Assembly (NCBI GenBank): GCA_905215345.1
Contig: CAJMPR010000004.1
Span: 186,001-250,000 of the forward strand
DNA from: an uncultured bacterium
GTDB lineage: Bacteria; Bacteroidota; Bacteroidia; Bacteroidales; Bacteroidaceae
DNA: 64,000 nt
Direction: 5' to 3'
Every line of letters begins with the position of its first letter. The stretch's first letter is position 1. The notes under the pieces were generated by a model, which was not told where the DNA came from, did no database searches, and was given only the letters and a program-made list of their open reading frames with translations. Made by a program: the position numbers and the translations under genes. Shown here in pieces: positions 8,427 to 17,846 of this stretch.

Positions 8427-9536
8427 ATGATTGATAATAAAAATAAAAAGGAAGATAACTTGCCTACCGAAGCGTCCGGACGTTTTCGTGATAAATTTTA
8501 TCAGGAAATACTGAATGCTTTTCCTGATATGATTACTGTTTCCGATTACGATGCTAATTTTATTGAACTGGTATCAGCGCCCCATACTAATCATGTGGAA
8601 GGAGTTTCCAATGATGAATTGCTTCGCTCCAATCTGAAAGATGTCGTTCCTGAAGAAGCTTATTCACATATTCGCTCCAATATGGATGAGGTTATTCGTA
8701 CGGGCGAGGCGCATACGGCGGAACATTCGCTGATATTCCAGGGTGAAAGGCATTATTATGAAAATCGTGTTTGTCCTTTGGGGGATGAATATTTGCTTTG
8801 TATGTGCCGGGATGTGACCAGCCGCGTGAAAGCGGAAAAGGAATTGATTGCTGCCCGCATGAAGGCAGAAGAGTCAGACCGGTTGAAGTCTGCGTTTTTT
8901 GCTAATATGAGCCATGAGATTCGTACTCCTTTGAATGCCATTGTCGGCTTTTCCAGGTTAGTGGTAGAGCCCGGACATGAGGCTGAGAAAAAGGAATATT
9001 GTGATATTATCGAGAAAAACTCGGAGTTGTTGTTGAATTTGTTTAATGATATCCTGGATCTTTCTTCTTTGGAGGCGGGTTCTATTGAATTTGTGAAAGA
9101 GAAAATGAATCCTTACTCCATTTGTTTGAAAGAATACCAACTTTATCGGAATAAAGTGCAGAAAGGTGTTCTGATGAAACTGGACGAAGTTGATAAAGGT
9201 TTGAATATCTTAGGAGACAGGATACGTATCTCGCAGATTTTGTCGAATTTGCTAAGCAATGCTGTTAAGTTCACCCCCTCCGGAGAGATTCATATAGGTT
9301 TTCAACGTAAAGGGAATGCGTTACAATTCTATGTTAGAGATTCCGGAAGTGGTATTCCTGCCAGTCGTGTCGCCACCATCTTCGAACGTTTTGGCAAATT
9401 GAATAATTTTGCTCAAGGGACAGGATTGGGGTTAACGCTTTGCCGTATGATGGTGGAACGTATGGGTGGTCGTATTTGGGTTCGTTCCGGAGAAAGCTTG
9501 GGTACGACATTTTACTTTACACTGCCGATGGAATAG
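8427..9536 (+). CDS. Soluble PAS-domain sensor histidine kinase
   Basis: A 369-residue kinase without membrane segments, so it senses a cytoplasmic signal. A PAS domain covers about residues 22-130. The HisKA domain has the phosphoacceptor His163 in FANMSHEIRTPLNAI. The HATPase domain shows an N box (ISQILSNLLSNAVKFT, 268-283), a G1 box (RDSGSGI, 304-310) and a G2 box (GTGLGLTL, 331-338), followed by the usual IWVRSGESLGTTFYFTLP end. No response regulator is encoded nearby, so it is an orphan kinase. A dyad follows the stop codon and separates it from a convergent ligase gene. Confidence 0.93.
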   Translation: MIDNKNKKEDNLPTEASGRFRDKFYQEILNAFPDMITVSDYDANFIELVSAPHTNHVEGVSNDELLRSNLKDVVPEEAYSHIRSNMDEVIRTGEAHTAEHSLIFQGERHYYENRVCPLGDEYLLCMCRDVTSRVKAEKELIAARMKAEESDRLKSAFFANMSHEIRTPLNAIVGFSRLVVEPGHEAEKKEYCDIIEKNSELLLNLFNDILDLSSLEAGSIEFVKEKMNPYSICLKEYQLYRNKVQKGVLMKLDEVDKGLNILGDRIRISQILSNLLSNAVKFTPSGEIHIGFQRKGNALQFYVRDSGSGIPASRVATIFERFGKLNNFAQGTGLGLTLCRMMVERMGGRIWVRSGESLGTTFYFTLPME

Positions 9537-9608
9537 TTGAGAGTTGAAAGTTGCCTGGCTATTATATTGCACATCAATCTTCAACTCTTAACTTTTAATT
9601 CTCAACTT
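9537..9608. repeat. Intergenic dyad between convergent genes
   Basis: The left arm (9537-9553) holds AGTTGA/AGTTGAAAG words; the right arm (9580-9608) holds TTCAACT/TCTCAACTT words. It fills the whole gap between the stop codons of the histidine kinase and the acyl-CoA ligase, and could act as a two-way terminator. Confidence 0.7.
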
Positions 9609-9609
9609 A

Positions 9610-11256
9610 TCAAATAATTTCTATACCTTGCTCTTTGCATAGTTGCAAGCCTACATCTTTCAGTTTGAATTTCTGTATCTTGCCGCTGCCTGTCATTGGA
9701 AATTCTTTTATGAAGAAGATATATTTGGGTATTTTGTAGCGTGAGATTTTTCCGCTACAGAAATCGCGTACATCCGATTCGTGCATGTTTACTCCTTCAT
9801 GTAAGATGATGAAAGCACCGACAGCCTCTCCATACTTCTTTGAAGGAATACCTGCAACTTGTACATCTTTTACGCCTTCCAACTGATAAAGAAACTCTTC
9901 TATTTCGCGTGGATAGATGTTTTCACCGCCACGTATTATCATATCTTTGATGCGTCCTGTAATGCGATAGTTGCCATTTTCATCTTTTATCCCCAAATCA
10001 CCGGAATGTAGGAAGTTGTTTTTATCGATCACTTCAGCCGTGGCTTGCGGGTTCTTGTAGTATCCTTTCATGGTGTTATAACCACGGTTACACATTTCTC
10101 CCTGTACGCCCACCGGACATTCCTCGCCAGTTTCAGGATCAATCACTTGTACCTCCGTATACTCGAAATCACGTCCCACGGTATTGCAGCGTGCATCAAA
10201 CGGATCGTCAATCCGCGTGGCAGTCATGCCGGGAGAAGCTTCAGTCAACCCGTAGACACTGGTTACTTTCATATACATCTTCTCTTCCACCTGCTTCATC
10301 AGTTCCACCGGGCAGAGTGAACCTGCCATGATACCTGTACGCAGGCAAGACATATCGAATAAATCGAACATCGGATGGTTCAACTCTGCAATAAACATGG
10401 TGGGTACTCCGTAAAGGGCAGTACAGCGCTCTTTATGGATGGAAGCAAGCACCACTAAAGGGTTGAAGCGCTCTACCATAACTTGTGTACAACCGTGCGT
10501 CAAGCAGTTCATGGTGGCAAGTACCACCCCGAAACAGTGGAACAACGGAACACAACAACAAAGTTTGTCATCGGCAGTAAATTTCATGTGTTCACCTGTT
10601 AGGAAACCATTGTTGGCTATATTATGATGAGTGAGCATAACTCCTTTGGGAAATCCCGTGGTTCCTGAAGTATATTGCATGTTTACTACATCGTGGCAAT
10701 CTACCCGGGCTTTGAGCTCTTCCAATCGAGCGTCTTCTACATTATCGCCTAAAAGAAGAATTTCGGAAGTATTATACATCCCCCGGTGTTTCTCCTGTCC
10801 CACATAAATCACGTTTTTCATGTACGGGAAACGTTCGCTTTTCAGATGCCCACGTTCGCAGTTTTTCAGTTCCGGAAGCATGGTATAGGTCATTTGCACG
10901 AAGTCACTGTCCTTTTCACCATTGACGATACAGAGGGTATGCATATCCGAGTTTTCACACAGATATTCCAACTCTGCTTGTTTGTAATTGGTATTTACTG
11001 TTACATAGACAGCTCCAATTTTAGCACAAGCATATAACAATGTCAGCCAGTCGGGTACGTTTGCCGCCCAAATGCCGACGTGTGTTCCCCGTTCTACACC
11101 GATAGCGATAAGACCTTTTGCCATATCGTCTACTCGATGGTTGAACTGACTCCATGTAAAACGTAGGTTGCGGTCGGAGTAAACGATGTATTCTTTGTCA
11201 GGAGTAGTTTCTGCCCAATGCTCCAGCCATTGGCCGAGCGTTCTTTCGTATAACAT
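9610..11256 (-). CDS. AMP-dependent acyl-CoA ligase (fatty-acid type)
   Basis: A 548-residue ANL-superfamily enzyme that would activate a carboxylic acid with ATP and join it to CoA. The P-loop-like YTSGTTGFPKGVMLTH lies at 195-210. Further motifs are VYGLTEASPG, the HSGDLG motif, the hinge GRIKDMIIRGGENIYPREIEE, and the catalytic lysine in TGSGKIQKFKL near the C terminus. Length and the YKNPQATAEVI segment fit medium- or long-chain fatty-acyl-CoA synthetases; chain-length preference cannot be read. The XRE-cupin regulator just upstream on the same strand may control it. Confidence 0.9.
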   Translation of the reverse strand: MLYERTLGQWLEHWAETTPDKEYIVYSDRNLRFTWSQFNHRVDDMAKGLIAIGVERGTHVGIWAANVPDWLTLLYACAKIGAVYVTVNTNYKQAELEYLCENSDMHTLCIVNGEKDSDFVQMTYTMLPELKNCERGHLKSERFPYMKNVIYVGQEKHRGMYNTSEILLLGDNVEDARLEELKARVDCHDVVNMQYTSGTTGFPKGVMLTHHNIANNGFLTGEHMKFTADDKLCCCVPLFHCFGVVLATMNCLTHGCTQVMVERFNPLVVLASIHKERCTALYGVPTMFIAELNHPMFDLFDMSCLRTGIMAGSLCPVELMKQVEEKMYMKVTSVYGLTEASPGMTATRIDDPFDARCNTVGRDFEYTEVQVIDPETGEECPVGVQGEMCNRGYNTMKGYYKNPQATAEVIDKNNFLHSGDLGIKDENGNYRITGRIKDMIIRGGENIYPREIEEFLYQLEGVKDVQVAGIPSKKYGEAVGAFIILHEGVNMHESDVRDFCSGKISRYKIPKYIFFIKEFPMTGSGKIQKFKLKDVGLQLCKEQGIEII

Positions 11257-11260
11257 GATG

Positions 11261-11399
11261 ATAAAGTGGTGTAAAATATAAATATAAGGTATAAAGTATT
11301 AAATATAAAGTATAAGGTGTAAAGTGTTAAGTATAAGGTGCTATGCTATTATGCCGCATGGCTTATACTTAATATTTAATACTTTATACCTTATACTTA
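11261..11399. repeat. Intergenic dyad built of TATAAGGTATAAAGT words
   Basis: The longest of the word-repeat dyads. The left arm (about 11286-11340) has TATAAGGT, TATAAAGT and TTAAGTATAAGG words; the right arm (about 11361-11399) is their reverse complement and overlaps the stop codon of the XRE-cupin gene. The centre, ATTATGCCGCATGG, shares ATGCCGCA with the dyad after ahcY. Confidence 0.7.
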
Positions 11400-11972
11400 A
11401 ATTGGTGTATAAATTACTGCCAGTATTTTAGCTGCCTGGCCTTCATAAGCGTGTACGTGATGCGGTACGATAGAGTCATAATAAATGCTGTCGCCTTCCT
11501 CAAGGAGATAAGTGTGCTTGCCATAGCTTATTTCCATAGTTCCTTCCATGACCATAATAAACTCTTCACCTTCGTGGGAGGAGAGTACGAAATCGCTATC
11601 GTTGGTAGCAGCTACGTCGATAATGAATGGCTCCATGTGACGGTCTGCCTTAGACTTGGATAGTGAGTGGTACTCCATATGCTTGCGTGAATGGATGGCA
11701 TTGTTGGAGAAACTGATACTGTCCTTAGCTTCTGATTTCCGACAAACTACAGGTCCGTTTTCATCTTGATCGTCGAGGAAAGTGCCCAAACGTACGCCAA
11801 GTACGCGAGCTATCTTGATGAGAGGTGCCAATGATGGCAAGTCAATATTATTTTCGATGCGTTCAATTTGTTCGATAGCAAGTCCCGAACGCTGTCCCAG
11901 CTCTTCCATACTGATGGATTGGCTTTCACGGAGTGACTTGATTTTTTCTCCGACAATTTTGCTTGTATCCAT
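11397..11972 (-). CDS. XRE-family regulator with cupin domain
   Basis: A 191-residue DNA-binding protein. Residues 8-65 form an XRE helix-turn-helix (IKSLRESQSISMEELGQRSGLAIEQIERIE). Residues 105-190 form a cupin barrel with HEGEEFIMVMEGTMEI and EGDSIYYDSIVPHHVHA, a small-molecule sensor fold. Such HTH-cupin proteins often regulate nearby metabolic genes; the acyl-CoA ligase lies downstream on the same strand. A promoter is present at 12025-12055 (TTG, 20 bases, TATTTTTG on the minus strand). Confidence 0.9.
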   Translation of the reverse strand: MDTSKIVGEKIKSLRESQSISMEELGQRSGLAIEQIERIENNIDLPSLAPLIKIARVLGVRLGTFLDDQDENGPVVCRKSEAKDSISFSNNAIHSRKHMEYHSLSKSKADRHMEPFIIDVAATNDSDFVLSSHEGEEFIMVMEGTMEISYGKHTYLLEEGDSIYYDSIVPHHVHAYEGQAAKILAVIYTPI

Positions 11973-12024
11973 AATTTGTTAGTGTTTTCAGACCAAAAGG
12001 TTATGATTTATAGTTGTTAAGCCG

Positions 12025-12055
12025 CAAAAATAAGATAAACTTTTACTTGGTGCAA
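12025..12055 (-). promoter_or_regulatory. Promoter for the XRE-cupin gene
   Basis: On the minus strand TTG (12055-12053) is followed after 20 bases by TATTTTTG (12032-12025), a good Bacteroides promoter match about 53 bases before the start codon. Confidence 0.55.
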
Positions 12056-12105
12056 CATTCTGTGTCGAAAAGTTTATTCCACTCCTTTTTTTCCTGCAAC
12101 ACAGA

Positions 12106-12176
12106 TGTTACAGTAGTACAACTTGTGTACTCTCAAGTACTACTACTCATACAATACAAGTTGTACTACTGGTAAC
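12106..12176. repeat. Perfect 16-bp inverted repeat with inner hairpin
   Basis: CAGTAGTACAACTTGT (12111-12126) and its exact reverse complement (12156-12171); with one bulged base the arms extend to GTTA/GTAAC. The loop contains a second stem GTACT-CTCA-AGTAC and TACTAC words. It lies about 50 bases after the stop of the receptor pseudogene and probably acts as its terminator. Confidence 0.7.
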
Positions 12177-12223
12177 AATTTGGTAGGTATATGTGTCGGG
12201 AACGTCTGTGACTCTTGCTAATT

Positions 12224-13957
12224 TTACAGCCTTTGCAAATCTTTGTCCGATACGTGTTGTCCTTTATATGCCTTACCGGTAGCGTTGAAGCGATAACTGA
12301 TGGAGAGTGAGATGCTACGCGAATCCTGATTGGCTTTTTTTGTGTAGGTTAGTTTGGAGCCGAAAAGCATGAAAGAACTGTAACGTGAGTTCCATAAATC
12401 ATTGGCTTGTAAGTTGAGCGTCAGTTTCTTGTTAAGAAACATTTTACGTACTCCTATGTCTACACCCCAATAGGAAGATTGTAACATGGCACCGAAGTTG
12501 CCTTTGCTTTGATAGTCGGCATCGAACGAAACCACCCATTCGTTGGGTAAGCTGAAACTGTTTTGCCAGAAAGTGTAAATGCTGGAGCGGTTCATGCTAC
12601 GAGTGCTTCCTTGATTGGTTACCTGAAAAAATGGTTGAGTGAAATATACACCGAGTTCAGGTTTCCAGATGCCGATAGTGGGCGAAAGGTGCAGTGATGC
12701 TGTGATATATTGCATGCGTTTGAAGTTACCTGTGGTGAAAATGACTGCATCTGGATTCTCTTCGTATTCTTTCGTCATAAAAGCAATAGCATTCTTACGA
12801 TATTGATAGTTGAGGTTGAATTGCAGCCATTTGTAAATGGTGGAGAGTTGCAGGTCATGGTTGGTCTCCGGTATTAACATTGGGTTTCCGCCTTCGTAAA
12901 TGAAGCGATTGTTGTAACTTAATGAACTGCGCAACTGAAAGAAGCTGGGACGGTTTGTTTTAGTTGTGTAGCTGAGGCTTACTTGTGCATTTTTTATTGG
13001 GAAGTCGATGGAAAGATTGGGACACCAGTCATTGTATATCCGACTTTGTTCGGGGATATACTTTTCCTGTTCCCAGTAGTCCGATATGGCATGTTCGAAA
13101 CGGATGCCGCCAATGAAGTTCACTTTTCCGACGGTAAGCGAATATTCGGAGAATCCGGCAAGCTTACTTTCATCTATCCGGCTATCGGTATTGGGTAGTA
13201 CATTCTGCGAATTCAGGAAATTGTCTTTACGATGAATAAAAGTATAGTCTACTCCGGTTTTCAGTGTTCCTGCTCCGATGGGGTGAGTGGCTATTAATTT
13301 GGCGGCATATAGTCTGCTGTCGGCACGGTTAAAAGAACTGATTTCGAGTTCACCTTCAGTCCGGCTGGTTTCGGACGCTTCCTGATGGGTATAATTGTTG
13401 CCATATACTATGTCGGTAGCCAGGTTTACTTGAAGTTGACCTACCGTACCTTGGTAATAAGCATTTAATTGGTGCCGGCTGCTTTGTTGCAAAGTTTGTG
13501 AGGAATGGGAAGTGCGGTCGGTTGGCACTGCATCTTTACAGACAATATATTCCGAGACGTCTCGAAAATCGTAGTCAGGGAGTCGGGAGAATTGGTAAGA
13601 AGCTCCGAGACTGTGTTTGGGGTTAAAGTCATAGCTGATACTTGCTTTTCCTCCTGCTGAAAACCCTTTGTTGTGCAGATGTACATGGCTGTTGATATTC
13701 CATTGTGCTTCGGACGGAATTTGATAACACACTTCCTGACTGCGTTTCCCATTCTCATAGTTGGCATACAGCATACCCAATAAAGAAAGTCCCTGTGTTT
13801 GATAATTTACATTGACTTGTTCGTAAGATCCGGTATATCGGCGTTGGGTGATACTTGTGTGGAGGTTCCCGCCAAAGCCTCCGTATCTTCCTTTTATAGT
13901 ACGAATACGTAAAACGGCCTTTACAGTGGCATCATATTCGGCACCGGGATTAGTCTG
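12224..13957 (-). pseudogene. 5'-truncated outer-membrane beta-barrel receptor
   Basis: The open frame begins, without any ATG, at TNPGAEYDATVKAVLRI, a conserved stretch in the plug of the TonB-dependent/outer-membrane beta-barrel family, and runs through a complete C-terminal barrel (about 575 codons) to a normal stop. The signal peptide, carboxypeptidase-like domain and first half of the plug (about 200 residues) are missing. The homologous part starts only about 10 bases after the stop codon of the DUF4251 gene, with an in-frame TAA just before it. This is best explained by a deletion fusing the two genes. A TTG at 13778-13780 is the first possible start but would give a barrel with no signal peptide, so no exported product is expected. 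Confidence 0.8.
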
Positions 13958-13962
13958 ACATC

Positions 13963-14451
13963 CTATTTTTTAATGTCTATATCTCCGGAGAACGATATGG
14001 CTTGCCGGTTTGTCGGTTGAACATGAATACTGGTCGAGCCGCTGGGGTAGATAGTTAGACAGTATTCGTATTTATCCTCCTCATTGGCGGTTTTGAAAAA
14101 GATTTTTGTTTTCCCTTTTTTCTGGAATTCCGTTTCATATTCGTTTATCGGTGCCTTGAAGACTAATCCTTTACCACCTCCGTAGGGGATGTTGTAGCCT
14201 ACCCCGAAATAAGGTAAGTAGGAAAAAACAGAATCATTCTTTACTTCTAAGGAATAATCGGAGGTGAGGGCACGGCTACCGCCTCTCATGGGCTGCATGT
14301 AGTTTACGCTGATTTTGTACTGTTTAGCAACTATGGCCTCTTTCACTGCACGCTCGGTTTGAACTTTCTTTTCACTTCGGCTTTGTGCCATTGCGGATTG
14401 TGCCGCAATCAGGCAGAATAGTCCTGATAAGATAAGGCTGCTTGTTTTCAT
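13963..14451 (-). CDS. DUF4251 secreted protein
   Basis: A 162-residue protein with a signal peptide (MKTSSLILSGLFCLIAAQSAMAQ). The mature part has YKISVNYMQPMRGGSRALTSDYSLEVKNDSVFSYLPYFGVGYN, the DUF4251 signature of Bacteroidetes. Function unknown. The start at 14451 is chosen because it begins the signal peptide; the frame extends upstream into the winged-helix gene but that part has no signal sequence. It follows the membrane regulator by 11 bases, so the two form an operon. The gene ends right at the deletion junction with the truncated receptor. Confidence 0.75.
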   Translation of the reverse strand: MKTSSLILSGLFCLIAAQSAMAQSRSEKKVQTERAVKEAIVAKQYKISVNYMQPMRGGSRALTSDYSLEVKNDSVFSYLPYFGVGYNIPYGGGKGLVFKAPINEYETEFQKKGKTKIFFKTANEEDKYEYCLTIYPSGSTSIHVQPTNRQAISFSGDIDIKK

Positions 14452-14462
14452 AACTCGTTTGT

Positions 14463-15341
14463 TTAGGTTTTTATTTCTAATCCGTAGGTACGCCCACGGT
14501 CGGTTTTTATTCTTAAGTTGCTGTTGTCTTCTATCACGGGTTTCAAACGGCGTACCAAAGTGTAGAGCGTTTCGTCCGCATTGTCTTTTCCGGGCCATAG
14601 GGACTCGCAGATGTCAGATCTAGACAGTTCGTGAGAGGAAGATTGATAGAACATCTCCATGAGTGCGTACTGCATGGGAGTGAGTTTCAGCTTTTCCCGG
14701 TGTTCGTTGTAAAAACACGCTTCATCCGGTAACAAGGATAAATTGCCGAAAGTGATGACTTTTTTCTTATTGCTGTTTGTGATAACCAAACTCTTACGGT
14801 GGAAATAGAATATGGAAATGCTGCCAATGATAATTGCTGCCAGCAACAGTAGCTCTGCGGTACTTTGGTCAGAAAGGGCAAAGAGCAGTGCCGGTGAACA
14901 TTGGGCGTAACCCCTGAAAGAGAGAGTAAGGTCAGAAGCTCCGGTGGTGGTAAGCCACACTAAAGTGTCACTTGCCAAATAGCCGGCGGGTATTTCATTA
15001 AAGACACTTCCGGACTCATCTTTTTTTAATATATGAATGGAGAGACTTGAAACTTCTCTTAGTTGTGGAATAGATAATGCTTTGGTAAAACTCTGGTTGG
15101 AGCTACTGATTATGACGGGTGCCTCCATTACTTTTTGCAGCTTGGCGTAGGTTTGTATTGTATCAGTATTCAGCCACAAATGTTTATTTTGGAATACGCT
15201 CTTTTGCAATGCCTGATTAAGGTCTGAAACCACGCGTTGCTCTGCTTGCGAATAACTACGGTATCCGAAAACAAATGATAACACTATCAGAAGAAAGGCA
15301 AGTGTTATAGAGTAATTGGCTGCTGAGTTCTTTTGTTTCAT
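14463..15341 (-). CDS. Membrane-anchored winged-helix (ToxR-like) regulator
   Basis: A 292-residue protein with a transmembrane segment near the N terminus (YSITLAFLLIVLSFVFGY), an extracytoplasmic domain of about 140 residues, a second membrane segment (LLLLAAIIIGSISIFYF), and a C-terminal OmpR/ToxR-type winged helix with KLTPMQYALMEMFYQSSSH, RSDICESLWPG and VRRLKPVI. It thus puts a DNA-binding domain in the cytoplasm and a sensor outside. The start at 15341 is preferred; an in-frame ATG at 15377 is also possible. It is co-transcribed with the DUF4251 gene, the likely partner or target. Confidence 0.8.
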   Translation of the reverse strand: MKQKNSAANYSITLAFLLIVLSFVFGYRSYSQAEQRVVSDLNQALQKSVFQNKHLWLNTDTIQTYAKLQKVMEAPVIISSSNQSFTKALSIPQLREVSSLSIHILKKDESGSVFNEIPAGYLASDTLVWLTTTGASDLTLSFRGYAQCSPALLFALSDQSTAELLLLAAIIIGSISIFYFHRKSLVITNSNKKKVITFGNLSLLPDEACFYNEHREKLKLTPMQYALMEMFYQSSSHELSRSDICESLWPGKDNADETLYTLVRRLKPVIEDNSNLRIKTDRGRTYGLEIKT

Positions 15342-15390
15342 ATAGACAAAAATACTTCTTTTTTGCTGTGACTTCATGGTAATAAACAAA

Positions 15391-15425
15391 AAAAGAGGAA
15401 TCTTTTTTATAAGATTCCTCTTTTT
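15391..15425 (-). terminator. Rho-independent terminator of rpsO
   Basis: A 14-bp stem (AAGAGGAATCTT and its complement) with a short T-rich loop, followed on the minus strand by a run of T. It lies 20 bases after the rpsO stop codon. Confidence 0.85.
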
Positions 15426-15444
15426 AATGTTTTTTGTAAGTAAA

Positions 15445-15714
15445 TTACTTACGCAAGCCGAGTTCTTGAATAATGGCACGATATCTTGTGATATCGCGAT
15501 CTTTCAGGTAGTTCAATAACGCACGGCGTTTACCTACCAACATTGTCAAGGCTCTTTCTGTACTATAATCTTTTCTGTTGAGCTTAAGGTGCTCAGTCAG
15601 ATGAGCAATACGGTAGGAAAACAAAGCTATCTGAGACTCAGCTGATCCAGTATCAGAGTTAGACTTCCCGTGCTTGCCGAAGATTTCTTGCTTTTTAGCA
15701 GCGTCTAAATACAT
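15445..15714 (-). CDS. rpsO: 30S ribosomal protein S15
   Basis: An 89-residue protein with the S15 signature: HGKSNSDTGSAESQIALFSYRI, LTEHLKLNRKDYSTERAL and LVGKRRALLNYLKDRD. It binds 16S rRNA in the platform of the small subunit early in assembly. Single gene with its own promoter (15758-15787) and terminator (15391-15425). Confidence 0.97.
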   Translation of the reverse strand: MYLDAAKKQEIFGKHGKSNSDTGSAESQIALFSYRIAHLTEHLKLNRKDYSTERALTMLVGKRRALLNYLKDRDITRYRAIIQELGLRK

Positions 15715-15757
15715 AATGTTTAATTAAAAGTTGATAATTATTTCTCTATCGAGCGTG

Positions 15758-15787
15758 CAAAGATAGATATTATCTTTTATATTGCAA
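15758..15787 (-). promoter_or_regulatory. Promoter of rpsO
   Basis: TTG (15787-15785), 19 bases, TATCTTTG (15765-15758) on the minus strand: a close match to the Bacteroides housekeeping promoter. Confidence 0.7.
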
Positions 15788-15840
15788 TGATATCCAGCAA
15801 AAAAAACTTTTTCTCTATGATTTATGTACTGTAAAATTCG

Positions 15841-15922
15841 TACCTTTGCTGCGCGAAAATAGGCTGCACCTTAGCAAATTGCAAATAAATTTGCATCTGC
15901 TTTCGGTTTGCGCTATCTTTGC
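15841..15922 (+). promoter_or_regulatory. Repeated promoter element, copy 2 (typA)
   Basis: TACCTTTG (15841-15848), GAAAATAGGCTGCACCTTAG, a spacer with TTTG at 15890-15893, CTGCTTTCGGTTTGCG and TATCTTTG (15914-15921), 20 bases apart. The motifs and their order match the elements upstream of ahcY and argS; the spacer differs. Confidence 0.8.
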
Positions 15923-15942
15923 ACCCAAATAATAGGTATTAT

Positions 15943-17742
15943 ATGCAAAATATTAGAAACATTGCAATTATTGCCCATGTTGACCATGGGAAAACGACGC
16001 TAGTCGATAAGATGCTTTTAGCGGGAAATCTTTTCCGCAGCAACCAGAGCACAGGTGAATTAATGCTGGATAACAATGACTTGGAACGTGAACGAGGCAT
16101 AACAATCCTTTCAAAGAACGTTTCCATCAATTATAAGGATACGAAGATTAATATTATTGATACTCCGGGACACAGTGACTTCGGAGGTGAAGTAGAACGT
16201 GTGCTGAATATGGCAGACGGATGTATTCTGTTGGTAGATGCTTTCGAAGGTCCGATGCCGCAAACCCGTTTCGTATTACAGAAGGCTTTGCAGATTGGTT
16301 TGAAACCTATCGTTGTTGTGAACAAGGTAGATAAACCGAACTGTCGTCCTGAAGAAGTTTATGAAATGGTATTCGACTTGATGTTCAGTTTGGAAGCTAC
16401 GGAAGATCAGTTGGATTTTCCCGTTGTTTACGGTTCGGCAAAGAATAACTGGATGAGTACGGACTGGCAGCATCCTACCGATAATATATATGCGTTACTG
16501 GATTGTATCGTTGAAAATATTCCGGCTCCTACGCAATTGGAAGGTACTCCGCAGATGTTGGTTACCTCTTTGGATTATTCCTCTTATACCGGTCGTATTG
16601 CAGTAGGCCGTGTGCATCGTGGTACGTTGAGAGAAGGTATGAATGTCTCTCTGGCTAAGCGTGACGGTTCTATGGTTAAATCTAAAATCAAAGAATTACA
16701 TACATTTGAAGGAATGGGACGTGTGAAAGTGTCCGAAGTTTCTTCCGGTGACATTTGTGCATTGGTTGGTATCGATGGTTTTGAAATCGGTGATACGATT
16801 TGTGATTTTGAGAATCCTGAAGCATTGCCGCCTATCGCTATTGATGAACCGACAATGAGTATGTTGTTTGCTATCAATGACTCTCCTTTCTTTGGCAAAG
16901 AAGGTAAATTTGTTACTTCCCGCCATATTCACGACCGTTTAATGAAAGAACTGGATAAGAACTTGGCTTTGCGCGTCAGAAAGAGTGAAGAAGATGGTAA
17001 ATGGATTGTTTCAGGTCGTGGTGTGCTCCATTTGTCTGTGCTTATTGAGACAATGCGTCGCGAAGGCTATGAGTTGCAGGTGGGCCAGCCGCAGGTTATC
17101 TTCAAAGAAATTGATGGTGTAAAGCATGAACCGATTGAGGAGCTTACTATTAATGTTCCTGAGGAGTATTCCAGCAAGATGATTGATATGGTGACCCGCC
17201 GTAAGGGTGAAATGGTAAAGATGGAAAGTGTGGGCGAACGTGTTAACCTTGAATTTGATATGCCATCACGCGGTATCATCGGTTTACGTACCAATGTGTT
17301 GACTGCGTCTGCCGGTGAGGCTATTATGGCGCATCGCTTTAAAGAATACCAACCACATAAGGGTGAGATAGAGCGACGTACTAATGGTTCTATGATTGCT
17401 ATGGAATCCGGTACTGCTTTTGCTTATGCAATTGATAAATTGCAGGATCGTGGTAAGTTCTTTATCTTCCCACAAGATGAAGTTTATGCCGGTCAGGTGG
17501 TAGGTGAGCATTCACATGATAATGACCTTGTGATTAATGTAACCAAGTCTAAGAAATTAACTAATATGCGTGCTTCCGGATCGGATGACAAAGTCCGTCT
17601 GATTCCGCCCGTGCAATTCTCTTTGGAGGAAGCTTTGGAGTATATCAAAGAAGACGAATACGTAGAAGTTACTCCTAAGTCCATGCGCATGCGTAAGGTT
17701 ATTCTGGATGAGATTGAGCGTAAGCGTGCCAACAAGAACTAA
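15943..17742 (+). CDS. typA: Ribosome-associated GTPase TypA/BipA
   Basis: A 599-residue translational GTPase of the EF-G superfamily that binds ribosomes and helps 50S assembly and stress responses. G motifs are visible: AHVDHGKTTL (G1), RERGITI (G2), DTPGHSDF (G3), NKVDKPNC (G4). The BipA-specific C-terminal part includes GRGVLHLSVLIETMRREGYE and VLTASAGEAIMAHRF. The start MQNIRNIAI is chosen over an upstream ATG, since it begins the GTPase domain and lies about 20 bases after the -7 box. A dyad terminator follows. Confidence 0.97.
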   Translation: MQNIRNIAIIAHVDHGKTTLVDKMLLAGNLFRSNQSTGELMLDNNDLERERGITILSKNVSINYKDTKINIIDTPGHSDFGGEVERVLNMADGCILLVDAFEGPMPQTRFVLQKALQIGLKPIVVVNKVDKPNCRPEEVYEMVFDLMFSLEATEDQLDFPVVYGSAKNNWMSTDWQHPTDNIYALLDCIVENIPAPTQLEGTPQMLVTSLDYSSYTGRIAVGRVHRGTLREGMNVSLAKRDGSMVKSKIKELHTFEGMGRVKVSEVSSGDICALVGIDGFEIGDTICDFENPEALPPIAIDEPTMSMLFAINDSPFFGKEGKFVTSRHIHDRLMKELDKNLALRVRKSEEDGKWIVSGRGVLHLSVLIETMRREGYELQVGQPQVIFKEIDGVKHEPIEELTINVPEEYSSKMIDMVTRRKGEMVKMESVGERVNLEFDMPSRGIIGLRTNVLTASAGEAIMAHRFKEYQPHKGEIERRTNGSMIAMESGTAFAYAIDKLQDRGKFFIFPQDEVYAGQVVGEHSHDNDLVINVTKSKKLTNMRASGSDDKVRLIPPVQFSLEEALEYIKEDEYVEVTPKSMRMRKVILDEIERKRANKN

Positions 17743-17760
17743 GTAGATACTTTTTATATA

Positions 17761-17830
17761 ATAAGGTGGTAAAGTAATAGGTGATATTGCTTTATCACCT
17801 TTTTACTTTACCACCTTATCACTTTTATTT
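17761..17830. terminator. Dyad terminator after typA
   Basis: Near-perfect 26-bp arms (17761-17786 and 17793-17819) made of AAGGTGGTAAAGT and GGTGATA words around a 6-base loop, followed by T-rich sequence. It sits between convergent typA and nitroreductase genes and may stop both. Confidence 0.75.
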
Positions 17831-17846
17831 TTTTTTCTTGTTCTTC

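Noticed and set aside
13778..13780. TTG as the real start of an intact outer-membrane receptor
   Set aside because: Coding similarity continues upstream to TNPGAEYD, and a protein from this TTG would lack a signal peptide, so a truncated pseudogene is the better reading.
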